A stretch of DNA of 64,000 bases from Plantibacter sp. ME-Dv--P-122b (GTDB lineage Bacteria; Actinomycetota; Actinomycetes; Actinomycetales; Microbacteriaceae). Positions within the stretch are counted from its first letter, which is position 1, and each line of letters starts with the position of its first letter. Below, one piece after another: positions 49,686 to 60,978 of the stretch. The notes below the pieces were generated by a model that did no database searches, was not told where the DNA came from, and saw only the letters and a program-made list of their open reading frames with translations. Made by a program: the position numbers and the translations under genes. Location of the stretch: contig NZ_JARVSC010000009.1 of NCBI RefSeq assembly GCF_030209375.1, positions 124,001 through 188,000 on the forward strand. Direction: 5' to 3'.

Positions 49686-50837
49686 GTGCGATTCAGCGTC
49701 AACCGGGATGTATTCAGCGAAGCCGTCTCGTTCGCAGTGAAGCTGCTCCCGCAGCGCCCGACGCTGCCGATCCTGAACGGCATCCTCATCGAAGCCGGTG
49801 ACGACGGTCTCATCCTGTCCTCCTTCGACTACGAGGTCTCCAGCCAGACCGGCATCGCGGCCGAGGTCGAGGAGGCCGGTACGGCACTCGTCAACGGTCG
49901 GCTCCTCTCGGAGATCGCCAGCCGACTCCCGAACGCGCCCGTCCGGTTCAGCAAGGTCGAGAACCGCATCGAGGTCACCTGTGGTTCGGCCCGCTTCACC
50001 CTCGGATCGATGCCCGTCGAGGAGTACCCGACGATCCCGCAGGTCGACGCCGACTTCGGCCTCGTCCCCGCCGACGAGTTCGCCACCGCAGTGAGCCAGG
50101 TCGCCGTCGCCGCCAGCCGCGACGACGTGACCCCGGTCATCACCGGCGTGCAGCTCGAGGTCTCCAAGACGAGCCTCAGCCTCGTCGCGACCGACCGCTA
50201 CCGGGTCGCGGTCCGCGAGATCGACTGGGATTCGGGCCAGGGCGACGGTTCCAGCGAGACGATCACGGCTCTCGTGCCGGCTCGCACCCTGCAGGAGGTC
50301 GGCAAGACCTTCGGCCACAGCGGCAACATCAACGTCGCGATCACGAATCGCGACGATCGCGAGCTCATCGCGTTCCGGGCTGACCGCAAGACGGTCACCT
50401 CGTTGCTGATCAAGGGCAACTTCCCGCCGGTCAAGCGGCTCTTCCCCGAGACGACCGACAACTACGCGATCATCAACACCGCGGAACTCATCGAGGCGAC
50501 CAGGCGTATGTCGCTCGTCCTCGAGCGCGAAGCGGCCCTCCGCTTCACCTTCACCATCGACGGCCTCACGCTCGAGGCCGTCGGATCCGAGCAGGCGCAG
50601 GCATCCGAGGGCATCGACGCCCTCCTCACCGGCGACGACATCGTGCTCTCCCTCAAGCCGCAGTTCCTGATCGACGGTCTGACCGCGGTCCGGAGCGAGT
50701 ACGTGCGGTTCTCGTTCACGAAGACGGAGAACACGAACAAGCCGGGACCCATGCTCATCACGAGCCAATCCTCCAAGGATCAGCCGGGTGCCGACAGCTA
50801 CAAGTACCTGCTGCAGCCGAACCTGCTGCTGCGCTGA
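49686..50837 (+). CDS. dnaN: DNA polymerase III sliding clamp (beta subunit)
   Basis: The product is 383 residues in the three-domain clamp fold. It starts RFSVNRDVFSEAVSFAVKLLPQRPTLPILNGI and ends with YKYLLQPNLLLR; the usual last MP(M/V)R(L/I) motif is replaced by LLLR. It forms a ring that holds the polymerase on DNA. The GTG at 49686 is the start used by homologues and has AGGGGA about 8 bases upstream. The frame extends to 49491 but that part belongs to the origin. Confidence 0.97.
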   Translation: MRFSVNRDVFSEAVSFAVKLLPQRPTLPILNGILIEAGDDGLILSSFDYEVSSQTGIAAEVEEAGTALVNGRLLSEIASRLPNAPVRFSKVENRIEVTCGSARFTLGSMPVEEYPTIPQVDADFGLVPADEFATAVSQVAVAASRDDVTPVITGVQLEVSKTSLSLVATDRYRVAVREIDWDSGQGDGSSETITALVPARTLQEVGKTFGHSGNINVAITNRDDRELIAFRADRKTVTSLLIKGNFPPVKRLFPETTDNYAIINTAELIEATRRMSLVLEREAALRFTFTIDGLTLEAVGSEQAQASEGIDALLTGDDIVLSLKPQFLIDGLTAVRSEYVRFSFTKTENTNKPGPMLITSQSSKDQPGADSYKYLLQPNLLLR

Positions 50838-50854
50838 CACGCAAAGGATCCACC

Positions 50855-51745
50855 ATGCACATCGGTCTCGTCGGTCTCGGCAAGATGGGCAACAACATGC
50901 GCACGCGTCTGCGTGCGAACGGCATCGAGGTCACCGGTTTCGACCGGAACCCCGATGTCACCGACGTCGCGACGATCAGCGACCTCGTCGCTGCGCTCCC
51001 GGCACCTCGCACGGTCTGGGTCATGGTCCCCGCCGGGGCCATCACCGACTCCGTCGTCGAGGAGCTGAACGGCCTGCTCGAGGCCGGCGACCTGATCATC
51101 GACGGCGGCAACAGCCGCTTCACGGACGACTTCAAACACGCTGAACTGCTGTCGGCGAAGGGCATCGACTACATCGATGCCGGCGTCTCCGGCGGTGTCT
51201 GGGGTGTCGACAACGGCTACGGCCTCATGGTCGGCGGTTCCAAGGAGCAGGTGGAGCGGGTCATGCCCGTCTTCGACGCCCTGCGCCCGGAAGGCCCGCG
51301 CGATGAGGGCTTCGTCCACGTCGGAGAGGTCGGCGCCGGCCACTACGCGAAGATGGTGCACAACGGCATCGAGTACGCGCTCATGCAGGCGTACGCCGAG
51401 GGCTTCGAGCTCCTCGACAAGCGCGAGGACATCATCAAGGACGTGCCCGGCACCTTCAAGGCCTGGCAGCGCGGCACCGTCGTGCGGTCCTGGCTGCTCG
51501 AGCTCCTCGTCCGCGCCCTCGAGGAGGACCCGGACTTCGAGCAGATCGAGGGCTACGTCGAGGACTCGGGTGAGGGCCGCTGGACGATCGAGGAGGCCAT
51601 CGCGAACGCGGTGCCCGTCCCGACCATCTCGGCATCGATCTTCGCCCGCTTCGTGTCGCGCCAGGAGGACTCACCGGCCATGAAGGCGGTCGCCGCACTC
51701 CGCAACCAGTTCGGCGGTCACGCGGTCAAGAAGGCCGACGACTGA
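50855..51745 (+). CDS. gnd: 6-phosphogluconate dehydrogenase (decarboxylating), short form
   Basis: The product is 296 residues. IGLVGLGKMGNNM is the Rossmann motif, IDGGNSRF and AGVSGGVWG the substrate-binding motifs and GHYAKMVHNGIEYALMQ the catalytic segment with Lys and Asn. This short form is usual in actinobacteria between dnaN and recF. It yields ribulose 5-phosphate in the pentose phosphate pathway; cofactor preference cannot be read. AAAGGA precedes the ATG. An 18-base-pair hairpin follows. Confidence 0.95.
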   Translation: MHIGLVGLGKMGNNMRTRLRANGIEVTGFDRNPDVTDVATISDLVAALPAPRTVWVMVPAGAITDSVVEELNGLLEAGDLIIDGGNSRFTDDFKHAELLSAKGIDYIDAGVSGGVWGVDNGYGLMVGGSKEQVERVMPVFDALRPEGPRDEGFVHVGEVGAGHYAKMVHNGIEYALMQAYAEGFELLDKREDIIKDVPGTFKAWQRGTVVRSWLLELLVRALEEDPDFEQIEGYVEDSGEGRWTIEEAIANAVPVPTISASIFARFVSRQEDSPAMKAVAALRNQFGGHAVKKADD

Positions 51746-51764
51746 CGACACGACGTCTTCTGAC

Positions 51765-51819
51765 GAACGAAATCGACCCTCCCGGAGCCTTCCGCTCCGC
51801 TGGAGGGTCGATTTCGTTC
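51765..51819 (+). terminator. gnd terminator
   Basis: The arms 51765-51782 and 51802-51819 are perfect complements over 18 bases, and the internal bases form a second CGGAG/CTCCG stem. Confidence 0.8.
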
Positions 51820-51905
51820 ACCCTGCGTCGGCGTGACGGGCACGCTCGGACGTCCGACGGCGCCCAGACCCGTTCGGCGTCAGGGCGAGGCGGTAGGGTG
51901 ACGTG

Positions 51906-53135
51906 GTGATCGTGCGGCACTTGAATCTCACCGACTACCGCAACTACGCGGTGGTCGACGTGGCGCTCGAACCTGGACCCAATCTGTTCGTAGGTCGCAA
52001 TGGCCAAGGCAAGACCAACCTCGTCGAGGCGATCGGATACCTCAGCAGCCTCGGGTCCCATCGGGTCTCCTCCGAACAGGCGCTCATCCGACACGGTGCC
52101 GACGCGGCGATCATCAGGGCGCGCATCGTGCACGACGGTCGTGAGCTGCTCGCCGAAGTGCAGCTCAACCGGGGTTCGGCCAACCGCGCGCAGGTGAACC
52201 GGTCCCAGATCAAGCCGCGCGAACTACCGCGGTACGTGTCCACCGTGCTGTTCGCCCCGGAAGACCTCTTGATCGTGCGCGGCGACCCGTCGGCGCGCCG
52301 GCGGTTCATCGACCAGCTCCTCGTGCAGCGGATCCCCCGGCTGGCCGGCGTGATGGCCGACTACGACCGCTCCCTGAAGCAGCGCAACTCGCTCCTCAAG
52401 TCGGCGAGGGCCCGAGGGCTGAAGTCCGGTCCGCTGGCGACGCTCGACCTCTGGGACGACCGACTCGTGCAGTACGGGACGGAGATCATCGCCGAACGTC
52501 TGCAGCTCCTGGCCATGCTCGGTGGGCCAATGCGTGCCGCGTACGAAGCCGTGGCCGGAGACGATCACCGACCGGTCCTCCTGCCCGTGCTCAGCATCGC
52601 CGGCACCGATGCCGAGGACGAGTCGGCAGCCGCCGATCCGACGGAGGGCGTCGAGCCGGGTGCGCCCGTCGATCTGGCGCGCATCGCGGACCGGTTCCGT
52701 GCGGCGCTCGCGCAGCGCCGGTCGGCCGAGCTCGAGCGGGGCCTGACGCTCGTCGGACCGCACCGCGACGACGTGTTCTTCGGTCTCAACGGGCTCCCGG
52801 TCAAGGGGTACGCGAGCCACGGCGAATCGTGGTCGTTCGCGCTGGCCGCCAAACTCGCGTCAGCCGAGCTCCTCCGCGCCGACTCGTCCCTCGGCGATCC
52901 GGTGCTCATCCTCGACGACGTCTTCGCCGAGCTGGATTCGCGTCGCCGGGAACGACTCGCGGCCGCGGTCGCGGAGTACGACCAGGTGATCATCACCGCA
53001 GCGGTGTTCGACGACGTCCCCGAACGCTTCACCGCGCACGTCGTGCGCATCGAGGCCGGTCGGATCGTGGACGGTCCGGACGAGGTGGCCGCCGCCGTGG
53101 GCGAGCCGCTCCCCGCGGAGTCGACGCATGACTGA
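51906..53135 (+). CDS. recF: DNA replication and repair protein RecF
   Basis: The product is 409 residues, an SMC-like ATPase. LNLTDYRNYAVVDVAL, Walker A VGRNGQGKTNLVEAI near 35, the signature GLTLVGPHRDDV and Walker B PVLILDDVFAELD are present. RecF loads RecA at gaps together with RecO and RecR. GTG at 51906 is chosen because it lies exactly 6 bases after TAGGGT (leaderless geometry); GTG at 51903 is an alternative. Its last 8 bases overlap the DUF721 gene. Confidence 0.95.
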   Translation: MIVRHLNLTDYRNYAVVDVALEPGPNLFVGRNGQGKTNLVEAIGYLSSLGSHRVSSEQALIRHGADAAIIRARIVHDGRELLAEVQLNRGSANRAQVNRSQIKPRELPRYVSTVLFAPEDLLIVRGDPSARRRFIDQLLVQRIPRLAGVMADYDRSLKQRNSLLKSARARGLKSGPLATLDLWDDRLVQYGTEIIAERLQLLAMLGGPMRAAYEAVAGDDHRPVLLPVLSIAGTDAEDESAAADPTEGVEPGAPVDLARIADRFRAALAQRRSAELERGLTLVGPHRDDVFFGLNGLPVKGYASHGESWSFALAAKLASAELLRADSSLGDPVLILDDVFAELDSRRRERLAAAVAEYDQVIITAAVFDDVPERFTAHVVRIEAGRIVDGPDEVAAAVGEPLPAESTHD

Positions 53136-53652
53136 GCCGCGTCGACTCGGACGGGATGCCGACCCCGCGGGGGAACTCTCCGCCACGGTGTACCTCCGGT
53201 TCAAGGAGATCTTCGGTGGCGAACGGGTCTCGCGTGATCGCAAACGCCGCGAGCGTTCGGCCGAGGGGCCACAGGATTCGGTGCCGTACGGTGTCGGTCG
53301 CGACCCCAAGGGCCTCGGGACGGTCATCGATTCACTGACCGCCGGCCTCGGTTGGAACTCGCCACTCGCCCAGCACGAGGTCCTCGGGAACTGGGCGGAG
53401 TTGTGCGGCGAGGACACCGCCAGATACTCCGAACCGGTGTCGATCGCGGACGGTGTGCTGCTCGTCCAATGCCAGTCGACGGCCTGGGCGACACAGCTGC
53501 GACACATGCGCCACGAGATCCTCGTCCGGATCGCCGAACGCTATCCCGACGCCGGTGTCGACACGATCCGTTTCCAGGGCCCCGGAGCACCCTCCTGGAA
53601 AAGAGGCCCCAGGTCGATCCCAGGGCGTGGTCCACGCGATACTTACGGCTAG
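53128..53652 (+). CDS. DUF721 (DciA-like) protein
   Basis: The product is 174 residues. The KH-like DUF721 domain occupies about 58-150, with LGWNSPLAQHEVLGNWAELCG and GVLLVQCQSTAWATQLRHM. The family is related to DciA, which loads the replicative helicase DnaB in many bacteria, and its place between recF and gyrB is conserved in actinobacteria. It overlaps recF by 8 bases. The N-terminal and C-terminal tails are basic and disordered. Confidence 0.9.
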   Translation: MTEPRRLGRDADPAGELSATVYLRFKEIFGGERVSRDRKRRERSAEGPQDSVPYGVGRDPKGLGTVIDSLTAGLGWNSPLAQHEVLGNWAELCGEDTARYSEPVSIADGVLLVQCQSTAWATQLRHMRHEILVRIAERYPDAGVDTIRFQGPGAPSWKRGPRSIPGRGPRDTYG

Positions 53653-53679
53653 GGAGGCAAATACGGCCTCCAGGCGTGA

Positions 53680-55785
<2,106 letters not shown>

Positions 55786-55808
55786 GTGGCACGAACCACC
55801 CTCATCCA

Positions 55809-55875
55809 CCGGTCACCGAGCTTGTCGACGTGATCCACCTCGCACCAGACAGGCCCTTCGACAAGCTCAGGGACC
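55809..55875. repeat. Intergenic inverted repeat, copy 3 of the CTTCGACAAGCTCAG family
   Basis: CCGGTCACCGAGCTTGTCGA (from 55809) and CTTCGACAAGCTCAGGGACC (55856-55875) form the two arms. It lies between gyrB and gyrA and is likely transcribed with them. Confidence 0.7.
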
Positions 55876-55892
55876 AGGAGAAGTAAGAGAAC

Positions 55893-58517
55893 ATGGCAGA
55901 CGAAACCAACGACGAGATCACGGTCCCGGACGAGGACCACGGCGTGCACGGACGGATCGACCAGGTCGACCTGCAGCTCGAGATGCAGCGCAGCTACCTC
56001 GACTACGCGATGAGTGTCATCGTCGGTCGTGCCCTGCCCGACGTCCGCGACGGCCTGAAGCCCGTCCACCGCCGCGTGATCTACGCGATGTACGACGGCG
56101 GCTACCGCCCCGACCGCTCGTTCTCCAAGTGCGCGCGCGTCGTCGGCGACGTCATGGGTCAGTTCCACCCGCACGGCGACTCGGCCATCTACGACGCGCT
56201 CGTGCGCCTCGTCCAGCCGTGGAGTCTGCGGTACCCGTTGGCGCTCGGCCAGGGCAACTTCGGCTCACCCGGCAACGACGGCGCGGCCGCCCCTCGATAC
56301 ACCGAGACCAAGATGGCCCCGCTCGCCATGGAGATGGTGCGCGACATCGACGAGGAGACCGTCGACTTCCAGCCCAACTACGACGGCGAGTCCCAGGAGC
56401 CGGTCGTCCTGCCGGCGCGCTTCCCGAACCTGCTCGTCAACGGGTCCGTCGGCATCGCGGTCGGCATGGCCACGAACATCCCGCCGCACAACCTCCGCGA
56501 GGTCGCCGACGGTGCCCTCTGGCACCTGGCGAACCCCGAGGCGAGCCGGGAAGAGCTCCTCGAGGCGCTCATGCAGCGCATCAAGGGGCCGGACTTCCCG
56601 ACCGGTGCGCAGATCCTCGGTGTCAAGGGCATCCAGGACGCGTACCGCACGGGTCGCGGTTCCATCACGATGCGTGCCGTCGTGAACGTCGAGGAGATCC
56701 AGGGCCGGACCTGCCTCGTCGTCACCGAGCTCCCATACCAGGTGAACCCCGACAACCTCGCGCTGAAGATCGCCGACCTCGTCAAGGAGGGTCGCCTCGG
56801 CGGCGTCGCCGACATCCGCGACGAGACCTCCGGTCGCACCGGCCAGCGGCTCGTCATCGTGCTGAAGCGCGATGCGGTCGCGAAGGTCGTCCTCAACAAC
56901 CTCTACAAGCACACGCAGCTGCAGGACAACTTCGGCGCGAACATGCTCGCGATCGTCGACGGCATCCCGCGCACGCTGCCGCTCGACGGCTTCATCACCA
57001 ACTGGGTGACGCACCAGGTCGAGGTCATCGTCCGCCGCACCGTGTTCCGCCTCCGCAAGAAGGAGGAGCGTGCACACATCCTCCGCGGTTACCTGAAGGC
57101 GCTCGACGCCCTGGACGAGGTCATCGCGCTCATCCGTCGCTCCCCGTCCGCCGATGAGGCACGCTCGGGCCTCATGGACCTCCTCGAGATCGACGAACTC
57201 CAGGCCAGCGCGATCCTCGACATGCAGCTGCGTCGCCTCGCGGCCCTCGAGCGTCAGAAGATCATCGACGAGGCCGCCGAGATCGAAGCGCAGATCGCCG
57301 ACCTCAAGGACATCCTCGCGAAGCCGGTCCGCCAGCGCGAGATCGTCAGCGAGGAACTGACCGCGATCGTCGACAAGTACGGCGACGACCGCCGCACCGA
57401 GATCATGTTCGGTTTCGACGGCGACATGAACATGGAAGACCTGATCCCCGAAGAGGAGATGGTCATCACCGTCACCCGCGGTGGGTACATCAAGCGCACG
57501 CGCAGCGACAACTACCGTCAGCAGCACCGCGGCGGCAAGGGCGTCAAGGGTGCCCAGCTGCGCGCGGACGACGTGGTCGACCACTTCTTCGTGACGACGA
57601 CGCACCACTGGCTCCTCTTCTTCACGACGAAGGGCCGCGTGTACCGCGCGAAGGCCTATGAGCTGCAGGAGGCCGGCCGCGACGCCAAGGGCCAGCACGT
57701 CGCCAACCTGCTCGCCATGCAGCCCGACGAGGAGATCGCCGAGATCCTCGACATCCGCGACTACGAGGCCGCGACGTACCTGGTCCTCGCGACGCACGAC
57801 GGCCTCGTCAAGAAGACGGCGCTCTCGGAGTACGACACGAACCGCTCGGGTGGCATCATCGCGATCAACCTGCGCGAGGGTGACGAGCTCACCTCCGCAC
57901 TGCTGGTGGAGAACGACAGCGACGTCCTGCTCGTGTCCCGCAAGGGCATGTCGATCCGCTTCACGGCGAGCGACGAGACGCTGCGGCCGATGGGACGCGC
58001 GACGAGCGGCGTCATCGGCATGCACTTCCGCGACGACGACAAGCTGCTCTCGGCGTCGGTGCTGCCGTCCGTCGAGGGCGAGGAACGCGAGGCGTACGTC
58101 TTCGTCGTCACCGAGGGCGGCTACGCGAAGCGCACCAACATCGACCAGTACCGCGGCCAGAACCGCGGCGGCCTGGGCATCAAGGTGGCCAAGCTGAACG
58201 ACGATCGAGGCACCCTCGCGGGCGCCCTGATCGTCGACGAGAGCGACGAGGTCCTTGTGGTTCTTGCCAGTGGCAAGGTGGTAAGGTCTGCCGTGGCCGA
58301 AGTTCCAGCGAAGGGGCGCGACACGATGGGCGTCGTCTTCGCACGTTTCGCGGAGAGCGACCGAATCATCGCGCTGGCCAAGAACAGTGACCGAAACCTT
58401 GAGACCCAGGATGTTCCGGAGACGGTTGCAGACGCAGCCGCCCCGGAGGGTGCAGCACCCGAGGCATCCGTGCCGGACGAGACTCCGGCGATGAAGGAAG
58501 AAGTAGATGAGCAGTAG
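55893..58517 (+). CDS. gyrA: DNA gyrase subunit A
   Basis: The product is 874 residues. The breakage-reunion domain has the catalytic Tyr at Y136 ([11 protein letters not shown]). The quinolone region reads [12 protein letters not shown] with Ser97 and Asp101, which correspond to E. coli S83 and D87, so the site looks fluoroquinolone-sensitive. The C-terminal beta-pinwheel has blades with GGxxxR-type repeats and the GyrA box [11 protein letters not shown]. The acidic tail ends at the overlap with the next gene. GAAGTAAGAGAAC precedes the ATG. Confidence 0.97.
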   Translation: MADETNDEITVPDEDHGVHGRIDQVDLQLEMQRSYLDYAMSVIVGRALPDVRDGLKPVHRRVIYAMYDGGYRPDRSFSKCARVVGDVMGQFHPHGDSAIYDALVRLVQPWSLRYPLALGQGNFGSPGNDGAAAPRYTETKMAPLAMEMVRDIDEETVDFQPNYDGESQEPVVLPARFPNLLVNGSVGIAVGMATNIPPHNLREVADGALWHLANPEASREELLEALMQRIKGPDFPTGAQILGVKGIQDAYRTGRGSITMRAVVNVEEIQGRTCLVVTELPYQVNPDNLALKIADLVKEGRLGGVADIRDETSGRTGQRLVIVLKRDAVAKVVLNNLYKHTQLQDNFGANMLAIVDGIPRTLPLDGFITNWVTHQVEVIVRRTVFRLRKKEERAHILRGYLKALDALDEVIALIRRSPSADEARSGLMDLLEIDELQASAILDMQLRRLAALERQKIIDEAAEIEAQIADLKDILAKPVRQREIVSEELTAIVDKYGDDRRTEIMFGFDGDMNMEDLIPEEEMVITVTRGGYIKRTRSDNYRQQHRGGKGVKGAQLRADDVVDHFFVTTTHHWLLFFTTKGRVYRAKAYELQEAGRDAKGQHVANLLAMQPDEEIAEILDIRDYEAATYLVLATHDGLVKKTALSEYDTNRSGGIIAINLREGDELTSALLVENDSDVLLVSRKGMSIRFTASDETLRPMGRATSGVIGMHFRDDDKLLSASVLPSVEGEEREAYVFVVTEGGYAKRTNIDQYRGQNRGGLGIKVAKLNDDRGTLAGALIVDESDEVLVVLASGKVVRSAVAEVPAKGRDTMGVVFARFAESDRIIALAKNSDRNLETQDVPETVADAAAPEGAAPEASVPDETPAMKEEVDEQ

Positions 58518-58914
58518 CGTCGCAGAGAAGTTGGCCAAGAAGTCGACCAAACGCACCAGCACCAAGCAGGTGCGCCTGAAGCTGGTGTACATCGACTTCT
58601 GGTCGGCGGTGAAGCTGTCGTTCCTGGCGGCGATCGCGGTCGCCGTGGTCATCGTGGTGTTCTTCTTCCTCGTCTACACGGTGCTCAACACCACCGGTGT
58701 CTTCACGAAGGTCGGTGGCCTGTTCACCGACATCGCCGGCCCGGGGAACAACATCCTCCAGTACGTCAACCTGCCGCAGGTCATGGCCTTCGCCGGCATC
58801 GTGGCGCTGCTCAACCTCATCGTCATCACGCTGATGGGGGCCCTCCTCGCGGGGCTCTACAACCTGAGCGTGAAGATCACGGGTGGCCTCCTCGTCGGGT
58901 TCACCAACAACTGA
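58507..58914 (+). CDS. DUF3566 transmembrane protein
   Basis: The product is 135 residues. A basic N-terminus (1-25) is followed by two membrane helices (about 40-60 and 92-118), with the [17 protein letters not shown] segment at the first. DUF3566 genes lie directly after gyrA in most actinobacteria. The function is not established; links to cell division and envelope have been suggested for relatives. The ATG overlaps gyrA by 11 bases. Confidence 0.88.
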   Translation: MSSSVAEKLAKKSTKRTSTKQVRLKLVYIDFWSAVKLSFLAAIAVAVVIVVFFFLVYTVLNTTGVFTKVGGLFTDIAGPGNNILQYVNLPQVMAFAGIVALLNLIVITLMGALLAGLYNLSVKITGGLLVGFTNN

Positions 58915-58928
58915 CGCTCCGTCGGGTC

Positions 58929-58949
58929 GGCGCCGCCCCGTGCGGCGCC
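58929..58949 (+). terminator. Terminator of the gyrBA-DUF3566 unit
   Basis: An 8-base stem (GGCGCCGC with GCGGCGCC) and 5-base loop lie 14 bases past the stop. Confidence 0.6.
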
Positions 58950-59001
58950 GCTCGATTATGAGTTGCGGCGGGAATCGGGTAGTCTCAACAAGGTTCAAAA
59001 C

Positions 59002-59075
59002 GGGGCTATAGCTCAGGCGGTTAGAGCGCTTCGCTGATAACGAAGAGGTCCCAGGTTCAAGTCCTGGTAGCCCCA
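59002..59075 (+). tRNA. tRNA-Ile (GAT)
   Basis: The 74-base gene has the acceptor GGGGCTA pairing with TAGCCCC, a D-arm GCTCAGGCGGTTAGAGC, the anticodon loop CTGATAA with anticodon GAT, and the T-arm CCAGGTTCAAGTCCTGG. No 3' CCA is encoded. It is followed by tRNA-Ala, the usual pair after gyrA in actinobacteria. Confidence 0.97.
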
Positions 59076-59130
59076 CCCTGCACGACCAGCAACACACCGA
59101 TTGGATCGGATCTCCGGATCTGTTCCATCC

Positions 59131-59203
59131 GGGGCCTTAGCTCAGTTGGTAGAGCGCCTGCTTTGCAAGCAGGATGTCGGGAGTTCGATTCTCCCAGGCT
59201 CCA
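59131..59203 (+). tRNA. tRNA-Ala (TGC)
   Basis: The 73-base gene has the acceptor GGGGCCT pairing with AGGCTCC (one G-T pair), D-arm GCTCAGTTGGTAGAGC, anticodon loop TTTGCAA with anticodon TGC and T-arm GGGAGTTCGATTCTCCC. No 3' CCA is encoded. A terminator follows. Confidence 0.97.
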
Positions 59204-59212
59204 CAGTCCAGA

Positions 59213-59240
59213 AACGCCCTCGGCAGATGCCGGGGGCGTT
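59213..59240 (+). terminator. Terminator of the tRNA pair
   Basis: A 12-pair stem with one T-G pair (59213-59224 with 59229-59240) closes an AGAT loop 10 bases past tRNA-Ala. Confidence 0.75.
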
Positions 59241-59277
59241 CTCCGTTGTCGCAGGGACCGGCGGTTAGGCTGGCGGC

Positions 59278-59700
59278 ATGGATATCCGCGTCGCTGCATA
59301 TGCCGTCATCGTCGACGAACGGGGCATGCTCCTCTCCCACTGGAACGAGAGCGGACACAGCGGATGGACTCTCCCCGGTGGCGGGATCGACCCCGGTGAG
59401 GACCCGGCCGACGCGGCCGTCCGCGAGGTGTTCGAGGAGACCGGCTATCACGCGGAGCTCGACGACCTGATCGGCGTCGACTCGCAGCTCGTACCGGCGG
59501 AGCGCCGCCTCAGCACGACCGCAACGGGGCCGCTGCACACGCTGCGCATCGTCTATCGGGCGCACCTCACCGGCGGCACGCTGACCTACGAGGCCGACGG
59601 CAGCACGGATTACGCCGCGTGGTACCCGCTCGAGGAGGTCGGCTCACTCGACCGCGTCAGCCTCGTCGACGTCGGACGACGGTTCGCCGGCCTCATCTGA
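59278..59700 (+). CDS. NUDIX hydrolase
   Basis: The product is 140 residues. The Nudix box runs from about 34 to 57 and is complete (GGGIDPGEDPADAAVREV then EETGYHA). The protein belongs to the broad NUDIX group that hydrolyses nucleoside diphosphates linked to another moiety; the substrate is unknown. The ATG at 59278 lies exactly 6 bases after TAGGCT, so the mRNA is probably leaderless. It is convergent with the next gene. Confidence 0.85.
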   Translation: MDIRVAAYAVIVDERGMLLSHWNESGHSGWTLPGGGIDPGEDPADAAVREVFEETGYHAELDDLIGVDSQLVPAERRLSTTATGPLHTLRIVYRAHLTGGTLTYEADGSTDYAAWYPLEEVGSLDRVSLVDVGRRFAGLI

Positions 59701-59720
59701 GTACGGCCGCAACAACACGA

Positions 59721-59752
59721 AGCCCCTCCCCGGTCGGAACCGGCGAGGGGCT
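59721..59752. terminator. Bidirectional terminator
   Basis: AGCCCCTC/GAGGGGCT plus CCGGT/ACCGG with a single mismatch between them forms a stem-loop between two convergent genes. Confidence 0.7.
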
Positions 59753-59770
59753 GCGTCGTGCGAAGCGAGA

Positions 59771-60295
59771 TCAGGAAGCGGCGGGCTCCTCGTCGGAGAC
59801 CCACAGCTCGTCGTCTGCGCGGAACGTCTGCCAGACGGCGTAGGCGACACCGGCAGCGGCGAGGACGCCGAGGCCGATCGCGATGACGGTACCGGCGCTC
59901 GCGCCCTTCTTGGCGGGCAGCACCTGCTCGGGGACGTGGAGGCGGCGGAGCGCCGCCTGCACGCGGGTGTCCTTGGCGATGTCGCCGATGCTCAGCACCG
60001 TACCGACGACGCCACCGACAGCGGGGACGACGCCATCCGAGATGCCCTTGCGCACGCCGTCGACGGCGTGGCGGGAAACCTTGATCCCCCGGTCGACCGT
60101 GGGGACGACGCGGTGTTCGTAGGTGTCGCGCACGACGGGGACCACCTGCTCCTTCGAGAAGTTCCCGAGCTGACGGCTCACCTCACGAGCGACTTCGTTG
60201 GCGTGGTTCAGGACATCCTGCTGGGAGTCCCAGAGGTCGGCAGCGGAACCCTTGAGCTTCTTGAGCTCTTTCCGGCGCTTGCGTGACAGGCTCAT
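59771..60295 (-). CDS. Small membrane-anchored protein of unknown function
   Basis: The product is 174 residues. A basic N-terminus (SLSRKRRKELKKL) is followed by a helical region with many Val and Arg residues and then one membrane helix near the C-terminus (about 143-163, AGTVIAIGLGVLAAAGVAYAVW), ending in an acidic tail (DDELWVSDEEPA). I do not recognise a family. GGAG lies about 9 bases before the ATG at 60295. It is divergent from the cyclophilin gene and occupies a spot where actinobacteria often keep small envelope genes. Confidence 0.65.
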   Translation of the reverse strand: MSLSRKRRKELKKLKGSAADLWDSQQDVLNHANEVAREVSRQLGNFSKEQVVPVVRDTYEHRVVPTVDRGIKVSRHAVDGVRKGISDGVVPAVGGVVGTVLSIGDIAKDTRVQAALRRLHVPEQVLPAKKGASAGTVIAIGLGVLAAAGVAYAVWQTFRADDELWVSDEEPAAS

Positions 60296-60399
60296 GTGGT
60301 CATCTCCAATGATCGCGGCAACAACGTAACCTCCATCTTGCCACTTAGACCCCTGGATACCATCCGAGAGTCCCGAACCCTTGTGCAAGAATTGGGAGT

Positions 60400-60957
60400 A
60401 TGTCAAAGCACACCGCAGTCGCCACGTTGCACACCAACCACGGTGAGATCAAGGTCAACCTCTTCGGGGACCACGCTCCCAAGACGGTCAAGAACTTCAC
60501 CGACCTGGCGACCGGCGGGCGCGAGTGGACGGACTCGAAGACGGGCCAGACCCGGAACGACGCGCTGTACAGCGACCTCATCTTCCACCGCATCATCCCC
60601 GCGTTCATGATCCAGGGCGGCGACCCGCTCGGAACCGGCACCGGTGGCCCCGGCTACAACTTCGACGACGAGATCCACCCCGAGCTCAACTTCGACGAGC
60701 CCTACATCCTCGCCATGGCGAACGCCGGCAAGCGCCGCAACGCCATCACGGGTGCCGTCGAGGGCACGAACGGTTCGCAGTTCTTCATCACCACCGTTCC
60801 CACGCAGTGGCTCCAGGGCAAGCACACCATCTTCGGTGAGGTCGCCGACGCCGAGTCCCGCGCGGTCGTCGACGCCATCCAGGCCGTCCCGACCGGTGCC
60901 GGCGACAAGCCGATCGAGCCCGTCGTCCTCGAGAGCGTCACCATCTCCGAGGCCTAG
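60400..60957 (+). CDS. ppiA: Cyclophilin-type peptidyl-prolyl isomerase
   Basis: The product is 185 residues. FHRIIPAFMIQGGDP carries the catalytic Arg and the phenyl-binding residues, and NGSQFFITT and LQGKHTIFGEV complete the active-site groove. It catalyses cis-trans isomerisation of proline peptide bonds. No signal peptide is seen, so it acts in the cytoplasm. GGGAG stands close before the ATG at 60400. Position downstream of gyrA and before the rhomboid gene is conserved in actinobacteria. Confidence 0.95.
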   Translation: MSKHTAVATLHTNHGEIKVNLFGDHAPKTVKNFTDLATGGREWTDSKTGQTRNDALYSDLIFHRIIPAFMIQGGDPLGTGTGGPGYNFDDEIHPELNFDEPYILAMANAGKRRNAITGAVEGTNGSQFFITTVPTQWLQGKHTIFGEVADAESRAVVDAIQAVPTGAGDKPIEPVVLESVTISEA

Positions 60958-60978
60958 ACCCCGCTCGGAGGACAGACC